Shown here one piece after another: positions 1 to 5,151 of a stretch of DNA of 7,094 nt. A model generated the notes under the pieces. It was given only the letters and a program-made list of their open reading frames with translations, had not been told where the DNA came from and ran no database searches. Source of the stretch: Acidobacteriaceae bacterium (lineage in GTDB: Bacteria; Acidobacteriota; Terriglobia; Terriglobales; Acidobacteriaceae). Both the position numbers and the translations under genes were made by a program. Positions within the stretch are counted from its first letter, which is position 1, and the number at the start of each line of letters is the position of its first letter. Where the stretch lies: the NCBI GenBank assembly GCA_003165095.1, contig PLSH01000145.1:1-7094 (forward strand). Direction: 5' to 3'.

Positions 1-654
1 GTTCCTCGCATTGCCGACCTTCGGATTGCACGGCCCGCACGCCATCTCTTCGGCCTCGTAGGGCCGCAGAATGTCCACCGGAGTCGGGTCTTCCTCCTGG
101 TCAAGCCATCGGTCGTAGTCGCGCTTGTGGACAATGACCGGCATGCGGTTATGAACCGGCGCCATTAACTCGTTGGCGCTGGTGGTGACGATACTGAACG
201 ATTCGAGCCAGCTCTCGTCGGGCGCTTTCCATCGATCCCACAGGCCGGCAAACGCCAGCGGGGCATCGTTGGCCAGCCGGAATGCGTAGGGCTGCCTGGT
301 CTTCTCATCCACGCGCTTCCACTCGTAAAAGCCGTCCGCGGGAACCAGGCAGCGGCGCTTCTTGAATGGCGTCCGCCAGGTGGGACTCGTCCGCACTGTC
401 TCAGCGCGGGCATTGATGGTCGAGATTCCCTTCACATCCGATAGATGCCTGGTGAAAAAAGGAACGAGGCCCCAACGCATGAGCACCATCTCGCGCCCGC
501 CCGCATCTCGATTCAGCCGGATCACGGGCTGGAAAGTGGTAGGAGCTATATTGAAATTCCAGTCGGGGAGAACCAGGTCGAATGGAATTTCGCCGAGGCG
601 GTAAGCCTCCGCGATTCTCTGCTTGTCAGATCGCCTGTAATATCGGCCGCACAT
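1..654 (-). CDS. yedK: SRAP (YedK/HMCES) abasic-site DNA-protein crosslinking protein, 3' end cut by the window edge
   Basis: This cytoplasmic protein belongs to the SOS response-associated peptidase family, whose members bind abasic sites in single-stranded DNA and form a protective thiazolidine crosslink through the N-terminal Cys exposed after Met removal. The 218 residues present begin MCGRYYRR, so the catalytic Cys2 is there. The other family landmarks follow in order: NIAPT (35-39), MRWGLVP (59-65), INARAE with Asn81 (80-85), FYEWK with Glu111 (109-113) and APVHNRMPV with His168 (165-173). These match the Cys, Asn, Glu and His active-site set of E. coli YedK. The start is firm because an in-frame TAG (664-666) lies four codons upstream and the family needs Cys2. 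No good Shine-Dalgarno is visible. The frame is open to base 1, so only the short C-terminal tail is missing. It lies 61 bp after the small membrane protein gene on the same strand. I see no obvious LexA-type box before it. The family call is secure; the gene symbol is by family similarity. Confidence 0.96.
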   Translation of the reverse strand, partial: MCGRYYRRSDKQRIAEAYRLGEIPFDLVLPDWNFNIAPTTFQPVIRLNRDAGGREMVLMRWGLVPFFTRHLSDVKGISTINARAETVRTSPTWRTPFKKRRCLVPADGFYEWKRVDEKTRQPYAFRLANDAPLAFAGLWDRWKAPDESWLESFSIVTTSANELMAPVHNRMPVIVHKRDYDRWLDQEEDPTPVDILRPYEAEEMACGPCNPKVGNARN

Positions 655-715
655 GGCAACAGGCTACATCATTCCGATTGCGGTTTTCCCTGCTCAAACA
701 AATTTCGGCAAGGCG

Positions 716-961
716 CTATTTTATTTCTGTTTTCCCTTTTTTCTCTTCCTCTCGCGCCATGCGCATCTGGCTGCGGCGTCCGAGCGTCAGCATGATGATT
801 CCGAAGGCAAGCAGCACGATTCCCCACCAGAGATTCGCGTCGATGCCCAGGCTCCTGGCATAGAGGGCAGTATTGTCCCTGGTGGCCAGGCCGAATGCCG
901 TAAGGATCATTCCCGTCAAGGTGAACATCAACCCCATGGGAACGCGCAGATCGAGATTCAT
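716..961 (-). CDS. Small two-helix membrane protein, putative partner of the adjacent symporter
   Basis: This 81-residue protein has no function I can assign from sequence. It has a short N-terminus (MNLDLRVP), a first hydrophobic helix at about 8-27, a polar loop with SLGIDANLWWG (37-47), a second helix at about 44-61, and a highly charged tail (RRSQMRMAREEEKKGK). Arg-rich flanks after helix 2 suggest that this end is cytoplasmic. The start is supported by a GAGAGGA ribosome-binding site 5 bases upstream, and the gene begins only 15 bases after the symporter stop codon, so the two are very likely co-transcribed. Several sodium:solute symporters have a small two-helix partner protein encoded beside them (for example YjcH-type DUF485 next to ActP, or DUF4212 proteins). 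By analogy this may be an accessory subunit, but the sequence does not clearly belong to either family. It could equally be an unrelated small membrane protein. Confidence 0.85.
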   Translation of the reverse strand: MNLDLRVPMGLMFTLTGMILTAFGLATRDNTALYARSLGIDANLWWGIVLLAFGIIMLTLGRRSQMRMAREEEKKGKTEIK

Positions 962-976
962 GGTTTTCCTCTCTCC

Positions 977-2797
977 TCAGGCAAAGAAAATATTCAGGGC
1001 AACGGCCACCAGCAGAATAGCGACGGCCAGCGCTTCAGGACGCTTCCACCACTTGAGATGCTCGTGGGAGGGCTTGGGCGTAAGTGAGTGCACCAGGCCC
1101 ACCAACTGCGATTCGGGATAAGGCTTGGTGAAGAGGCTCACCACCACGGCTACCACAAAATTGGCGCTGAAGGCGTAGATGGCTCCATAGAAATTCTGCG
1201 CCATGTCGCTTGGATAATGATGCAGCACGGTGATCCATCCGCCGTGAATGCCCGGATGCGCTTCAATCGGCAGCGTGAGCCCGTGATGCAGCATGGCCGC
1301 CGCGGTTCCGGTGATCAACCCCGCAAATGCGCCGTGCCCGGTAGCTCGCTTCCAGAACATTCCCAGCAGGAAGGTGGCAAAGAGCGGCGCATTGACGAAC
1401 GAAAAAACCAATTGCAGCGTATCCATGATGTTGTTGAAATTGATGGCGGCGTAGGCCGTGCAGATGGAGAGCAGAATGCCACCCACAGTGGCCCATCGGC
1501 CCACCGCCATGTAATGCCGGTCCGAGGCGCCTTTATGGATGTACGACTGGTAAAGATCGTAGGTGAATACCGTATTGAAGGCGGTAACATTGCCCGCCAT
1601 GCCGCTCATGAAGCTGGCCAGCAGCGCGGTTAAACCCAGGCCCAGGATGCCGGTAGGAAAATAATGCAGCAGCAGATTGGGCGTGGCCATGTCGTAGTCC
1701 AACAGCGGGCGTCCGCTGGCATCGAGCATCGGCTTGCCGGTCACCGGGTTAACCTTCGCGGGAATCAATCCGTGTCCCGCCTCCACCTCTGGCGGCACAA
1801 CATTGATTTCGTGATAGATCACTCCGTTTTCGGTGCGCACCACGGTTGTGCTGTGCGGCGTGGGCAGGCCGAGTGCCAGCAGCCCGGGAACAATCACCAG
1901 AAATGGAAACAGCATTTTGGGAACGGCGGCAATAAGAGGAACACGCCTCGCCGACTCCATATTGTGCGAGGCCATGGCCGTCTGAATCACCAGAAAATCC
2001 GTGCACCAGTATCCGGAGCCGAGCACAAAGCCCAGACCCATGCCCACTCCGATAATGTCAATCCCCATGGGGTTGGTGCTGGCATGCATCATGCCTTTCC
2101 ACTCATGCATGTAGGCCACGGGCACTGAAGCCTTGAGGCCGGACCAACCCCCAATGTTCTTCAGTCCCAGCAGCACCAGCGGCAGAAAACCCGCAACGAT
2201 AAGAAAGAACTGCAGCACCTCGTTGTAGATTGCGCTGGTGAGCCCGCCCAGAAAAATATAAAGAAGAACAATCAACGCAGACAGGCAGATGGAGAAAGTG
2301 AAAATGCCTCCCTGAGGCCAGCCCAGCGCGCGGAACAGCCCGTCGAACACGTGCAGGGCCTCGATGAGCCGCGCCATCGCGTACATCGATATGCCGGAGC
2401 TGAAGACGGTCATCACTGCAAACGAGCAGGCGTTGAGCGCGCGGGTTTTTTCATCGAAGCGCATGCGCAGGAACTCGGGCACCGACCGCGCCTTCGAGCC
2501 GTAGTAAAAAGGCATCATGAAGATGCCCACGAAAATCATGGCCGGAATAGCGCCGATGCCGTAGAAATGGGCTGTCTCGAGGCCATACTTGGCTCCCGAA
2601 GCGCCCATGCCGATGACTTCCTGCGCACCCAGATTGGCACTGATGAAGGCCAGGCCACAGATCCATGCGGGCAACGCGCGACCGGCCTGAAAAAAGTCCT
2701 TGCTCGTCTTCATGTAGCGCTTGAGGGCAAAACCGATGCCCAGCACAAAGAAGAAGTAGAGCAACATGATCAGCCAGTCGACGGATGTAAGTTGCAA
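977..2797 (-). CDS. Sodium:solute symporter (SSS family), probable sugar or related solute uptake
   Basis: This inner-membrane protein of 606 residues is predicted to use the sodium gradient to import an organic solute. It has about a dozen or more hydrophobic helices, the first at 7-25. It carries the SSS signature-like segment GGLTSAIYNEVLQ (184-196), the TM1-region motif ISANLGAQEVIG (52-63), and the TM8-9 segment ALLASFMSGMAGNVTAFN (391-408) where family members bind sodium. By my alignment with the Vibrio SGLT, the second sodium-site serine pair (Ser364/Ser365) falls on Ala394 and Ser395. A polar insert of about 60 residues (312-371) lies between helices. I choose a TTG start because AAGGAG sits 5 bases before it. 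The upstream ATG at 2857 would add 20 polar residues, and the next ATG (residue 11) would cut into helix 1. It heads the minus-strand group and is transcribed divergently from mtnA. The substrate is not readable from sequence; galactose or glucose is often assigned to relatives without proof. Confidence 0.93.
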   Translation of the reverse strand: MQLTSVDWLIMLLYFFFVLGIGFALKRYMKTSKDFFQAGRALPAWICGLAFISANLGAQEVIGMGASGAKYGLETAHFYGIGAIPAMIFVGIFMMPFYYGSKARSVPEFLRMRFDEKTRALNACSFAVMTVFSSGISMYAMARLIEALHVFDGLFRALGWPQGGIFTFSICLSALIVLLYIFLGGLTSAIYNEVLQFFLIVAGFLPLVLLGLKNIGGWSGLKASVPVAYMHEWKGMMHASTNPMGIDIIGVGMGLGFVLGSGYWCTDFLVIQTAMASHNMESARRVPLIAAVPKMLFPFLVIVPGLLALGLPTPHSTTVVRTENGVIYHEINVVPPEVEAGHGLIPAKVNPVTGKPMLDASGRPLLDYDMATPNLLLHYFPTGILGLGLTALLASFMSGMAGNVTAFNTVFTYDLYQSYIHKGASDRHYMAVGRWATVGGILLSICTAYAAINFNNIMDTLQLVFSFVNAPLFATFLLGMFWKRATGHGAFAGLITGTAAAMLHHGLTLPIEAHPGIHGGWITVLHHYPSDMAQNFYGAIYAFSANFVVAVVVSLFTKPYPESQLVGLVHSLTPKPSHEHLKWWKRPEALAVAILLVAVALNIFFA

Positions 2798-2802
2798 GAT
2801 GG

Positions 2803-2808
2803 CTCCTT
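2803..2808 (-). promoter_or_regulatory. Ribosome-binding site that fixes the symporter TTG start
   Basis: On the minus strand this reads AAGGAG, followed by CCATC and then TTG (2797-2795). The near-perfect Shine-Dalgarno match and 5-base spacing favour the TTG over the two in-frame ATG codons, neither of which has comparable upstream sequence that I can see. Confidence 0.75.
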
Positions 2809-2934
2809 GAAGTCGCGGGGTATCTGAGCTGTCGCGGCGCAAATTGGCCGGCTGCACGGCACTTGAGCGCGGAAACCAGACTCAGCTATCGGAACCAATG
2901 TATCCATCGGGGCAAGGGTGCGTCCAGCAAAAAT

Positions 2935-2948
2935 TGAAAATGTTTTCA
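2935..2948. repeat. Perfect palindrome TGAAAA-TG-TTTTCA in the divergent intergenic region
   Basis: Two 6-bp arms are separated by 2 bp, between the symporter start (2797) and the mtnA start (3003). It lies 54 bp before mtnA and 137 bp before the symporter. The symmetry, the AT-rich sequence in a GC-rich setting and the position between divergent promoters would suit an operator for a dimeric regulator. It has no run of T after it and a 2-base centre, so it is not an RNA terminator. A single short palindrome can occur by chance, and I cannot name a regulator. Confidence 0.35.
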
Positions 2949-3002
2949 GCCGCACTGGTCCCGCTCCGTCCCGCACCCGGCCACAGTTTACACTGGAAGA
3001 GC

Positions 3003-4052
3003 ATGATACCTACTCTGACCTGGACCTCCGAAGGCGTTCGCTTCATTGACCAAACCAAGCTTCCGCTCGAGGAGAGCTACGTGCTTGCCACCACCTATGA
3101 GCAGGTGGCGGAAATCATCGTCACCATGGTGGTGCGCGGCGCGCCGGCCATCGGCGTCTCTGCCGCTTACGGCATCGCCCTGGGCGCAAGGCATACGGCT
3201 GCCTCCACGCCCGAAGAGTTCGCTCCGGAGTTTGAAAAAATCTGCGCGCGGCTGGCCGGGACCCGGCCCACTGCCGTGAATCTCTTCTGGGCCATCGACC
3301 GCATGAAAGCGCTTTTTGCAAAGCTGCTGGCTGGCGGCGCGACTTTAATCGAAATTCAGGAAAAAACTTTCGCTGAAGCGCACGACATGTATCGGGAAGA
3401 CATCGCCGCCTGCAAAACGATGGGCGCATTTGGAGCCGCGCTGTTGCCGCAAGAGGGCGGTGTATTGACACATTGCAACGCAGGCGCGCTGGCCACGTGC
3501 GGCTACGGGACAGCCCTGGGCGTGATTCGCGCCGCTTTCGAACAGGGCAAGCGCATCCATGTTTACGCCGACGAAACACGCCCCTTCCTGCAAGGCGCGC
3601 GGCTCACCGCGTGGGAGCTGATGGCGGACGGCATTCCCACCACCGTGATCTGCGACAACATGGCCGCCAGCCTCATGAAAGCTGGCCGCATTCAGACCGT
3701 GGTCGTGGGCGCCGACCGCATCGCAGCCAACGGCGACACCGCCAACAAAATCGGCACCTATAACGTCGCGATCCTGGCCAAAGAACACGGCATTCCGTTT
3801 TATGTCGCGGCGCCCTGGTCCACCATCGATCTCGCCACGCCCACCGGCGACGCCATCCCCATCGAGGAGCGGCCGCAGATTGAAGTCACTCACCACGGCG
3901 GCAAGCAGCTCACGCCCAACGGGGTTGGCATCTGCAATCCCGCCTTTGACGTGACTCCGGCTAAGTACGTCACCGCCATCATCACCGAACGCGGCGTCCT
4001 GCGTGCTCCTTACATCGGCTCACTACGCGAGATGGAACTGGTGGCGGGCTAG
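3003..4052 (+). CDS. mtnA: S-methyl-5-thioribose-1-phosphate isomerase (MtnA)
   Basis: This cytoplasmic enzyme of the methionine salvage pathway converts 5-methylthioribose 1-phosphate to 5-methylthioribulose 1-phosphate. The 349-residue length fits the family (about 340-370). Visible landmarks are [13 protein letters not shown] (45-57), [18 protein letters not shown] (156-173) with the catalytic Cys158, [18 protein letters not shown] (189-206), [10 protein letters not shown] (216-225), [20 protein letters not shown] (233-252) with the catalytic Asp238, and the C-terminal [20 protein letters not shown] (312-331). Cys158 and Asp238 correspond to Cys160 and Asp240 of the Bacillus subtilis enzyme. 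The frame is open further upstream, but the family begins near this ATG and a GGAAG-like ribosome-binding sequence lies just before it, so the longer form is rejected. A related family, eIF2B-like ribose-1,5-bisphosphate isomerase, is less likely given these motifs. No other methionine-salvage gene is in the window. It is followed after 27 bp by a small membrane protein gene. Confidence 0.97.
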   Translation: MIPTLTWTSEGVRFIDQTKLPLEESYVLATTYEQVAEIIVTMVVRGAPAIGVSAAYGIALGARHTAASTPEEFAPEFEKICARLAGTRPTAVNLFWAIDRMKALFAKLLAGGATLIEIQEKTFAEAHDMYREDIAACKTMGAFGAALLPQEGGVLTHCNAGALATCGYGTALGVIRAAFEQGKRIHVYADETRPFLQGARLTAWELMADGIPTTVICDNMAASLMKAGRIQTVVVGADRIAANGDTANKIGTYNVAILAKEHGIPFYVAAPWSTIDLATPTGDAIPIEERPQIEVTHHGGKQLTPNGVGICNPAFDVTPAKYVTAIITERGVLRAPYIGSLREMELVAG

Positions 4053-4079
4053 ATTTGCCGTACTACAGTTGTAAGTGTC

Positions 4080-4373
4080 GTGCTTCCCCGGCTCTCCATC
4101 TTTCGATTGCGGCAACGGTCGCTTCCCCGCGGCATCCTGCTGTCGATGGGGGCGTTCGCGGCAAGCCTGCGGCTGGCCGGCTTTCCTTATATCGAAAACA
4201 TCCACGGCTCGAATTGGCAGATTCTCGTTCTGTTGATTGCGGCCTGGGGAATGGCCGAGACGGCCCGCTGCCTGCAACGCAGATGGAGCCTCTATCACGC
4301 CGGCGTGCTCATCCTGCTCTATTCCGAACTGATGGTCCTGGCCGCGATCGTCGCTCTGCTGACACTCGCATGA
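4080..4373 (+). CDS. Small membrane protein of unknown function downstream of mtnA
   Basis: I do not recognise this 97-residue protein. It has a basic N-terminus (MLPRLSIFRLRQRSLPRG), a mildly hydrophobic stretch at about 19-36, a clear helix at about 47-60 (ILVLLIAAWGMAE), a short basic linker (RCLQRRW) and a strong helix at about 72-96 ending near the stop codon. Third-codon positions are rich in G and C like the neighbours, and the frame gives a coherent membrane protein, whereas the overlapping frame (4055-4384) gives a basic, low-complexity shadow. The start is uncertain: the GTG at 4080 lacks a ribosome-binding site, and the ATG at 4146 (75 residues) is the alternative. The 27-bp gap after mtnA suggests read-through from the mtnA transcript, but nothing in the sequence links it to methionine salvage. 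Confidence 0.65.
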   Translation: MLPRLSIFRLRQRSLPRGILLSMGAFAASLRLAGFPYIENIHGSNWQILVLLIAAWGMAETARCLQRRWSLYHAGVLILLYSELMVLAAIVALLTLA

Positions 4374-4538
4374 TGAGCCCCTGATCGGCGCGCAGTTCAG
4401 TGGATTTTTCCTCATACGACTCTCCGCATCCGCCGTGTAGCATGTTCAGAGCAAACCACCCAACGGCGCCCTGGCGGGATGGATCGACCGTCCAGCCGCG
4501 TGGCCAATCAAACCAATACCGCACAGCCGATGAGGCAC

Positions 4539-4544
4539 AGGAGG
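4539..4544 (+). promoter_or_regulatory. mscL: Consensus ribosome-binding site of mscL
   Basis: AGGAGG is followed by a 5-base spacer and ATG at 4550. It decides the start against the longer in-frame reading that opens at 4400, whose extra 50 residues are unlike any MscL. Confidence 0.85.
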
Positions 4545-4549
4545 TAGCG

Positions 4550-5008
4550 ATGCTGAAAGGATTTCGGGATTTTATTCTTCGTGGGAATGTTGTGGACCTG
4601 GCGGTCGCGGTCATCATCGGCGCGGCCTTCGGGGCGATCACCGCGTCAGTTACCGCCGATGTGATTACGCCGACAATCTCCGCGCTGGTGGGTGCGCCGG
4701 ATTTCTCCACCCTGGTCATACACGTGCCGGTTCTGCACCACGTTTCACCGCCGCCGAACCCGCTCCCGGCCAATTACATTGCGCCGGGCGAGATTCATAT
4801 TGGCAAGCTGCTTAACACGCTGATCAACTTCCTGCTGGTTGCGGCGGCAATCTATTTTGCGATTCTGCTGCCGACGCAATACATGCTCAAGAAGTTCAGT
4901 CCGCCCGCGCCCGCGCCGCCGCCCGCGACAAAGCCCTGTGCGGAGTGCCTGAGCGAGATTCCCCTGGCCGCTACGCGCTGCGCGCACTGCGCTCAGCCCG
5001 TTGCTTAA
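4550..5008 (+). CDS. mscL: Large-conductance mechanosensitive channel MscL with C-terminal zinc ribbon
   Basis: MscL is a pentameric inner-membrane channel that opens under membrane tension and releases solutes during hypo-osmotic shock. The 152-residue protein starts with the amphipathic N-terminal helix (MLKGFRDFILR), followed by the family signature RGNVVDLAVAVIIGAAFG (11-28) and TM1 (about 14-44). The periplasmic loop (about 50-84) is Pro- and His-rich (HVPVLHHVSPPPNPLP). TM2 is at about 86-112 (IGKLLNTLINFLLVAAAIYF begins it), then a Pro/Ala linker (118-126). The tail has CAEC (130-133) and CAHC (144-147), a CxxC-x10-CxxC zinc-ribbon arrangement with LSEIPLAATR between. E. coli MscL lacks this ribbon and ends in a helical bundle instead; ribbon-tailed MscL proteins are known in several other phyla. 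The start is set by AGGAGG. I saw no convincing promoter in the 176 bp upstream, and no clear terminator follows. Confidence 0.97.
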   Translation: MLKGFRDFILRGNVVDLAVAVIIGAAFGAITASVTADVITPTISALVGAPDFSTLVIHVPVLHHVSPPPNPLPANYIAPGEIHIGKLLNTLINFLLVAAAIYFAILLPTQYMLKKFSPPAPAPPPATKPCAECLSEIPLAATRCAHCAQPVA

Positions 5009-5070
5009 TGTCCCGGCGCTCAGAGGCGTTTCTCCATTGCCTTGGTGTAAGCTGATGGTTTGTTGCTTCG

Positions 5071-5099
5071 TGCGTCAGAAATGCGCCGCACTTGACGCA
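5071..5099. repeat. Inverted repeat TGCGTCA-N15-TGACGCA upstream of the M28 peptidase
   Basis: Perfect 7-bp arms lie at 5071-5077 and 5093-5099, with half-site centres 22 bp apart, about two helical turns, so both would face the same side of the DNA. It ends 52 bp before the peptidase start and lies 62 bp after the mscL stop. The right arm overlaps a TTGACG that resembles a sigma-70 -35 element, although no good -10 box follows at the right distance. An operator for a dimeric regulator is possible. As RNA it would be a 7-bp stem with a 15-base loop and no following T-run, so it is a poor terminator. The inner bases TGCG-C-CGCA (5082-5090) add a second small symmetry. Confidence 0.4.
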
Positions 5100-5151
5100 A
5101 TTCATCCGCCGGAGTTCCCGCATTTAACTTTCTTTTCGGGGGGTACAATCG

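Noticed and set aside
655..715. LexA/SOS box before the SRAP gene
   Set aside because: I looked because the family is often SOS-associated, but saw no clear palindromic operator in these 61 bases.
1088..2128. Long plus-strand open frames (1088-1633 and 1664-2128) and 2351-2827 opposite the symporter
   Set aside because: They are antisense to a well-supported transporter, rich in His, Gln and Arg with no domain logic, and are explained by the codon bias of the true gene.
2844..3002. N-terminal extension of MtnA to an upstream ATG (53 more residues)
   Set aside because: The extension is unlike the family, crosses the presumed divergent promoter region, and the ATG at 3003 matches the usual MtnA N-terminus.
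2798..3002. SAM or other riboswitch leader before mtnA
   Set aside because: The 205 bp are shared with a divergent gene, and I could not find the paired helices or conserved core expected of SAM riboswitches.
3345..3896. 183-residue minus-strand open frame opposite mtnA
   Set aside because: It is complementary to the conserved catalytic core of MtnA; the His/Gly/Asp-rich composition reflects antisense reading.
4400..4549. Upstream extension of MscL by 50 residues
   Set aside because: MscL begins with the short amphipathic helix at 4550, which is preceded by AGGAGG; the extension is low-quality sequence.
5123..5143. Possible T-rich terminator after mscL (TTTAACTTTCTTTTC then a G run)
   Set aside because: No stable hairpin directly precedes the T-rich stretch; the inverted repeat at 5071-5099 is 23 bases away from it and has a large loop.
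5144..5149. TACAAT resembling a -10 promoter box
   Set aside because: It ends 2 bases before the peptidase ATG, so transcription would begin inside the gene, and no -35 box is suitably spaced.
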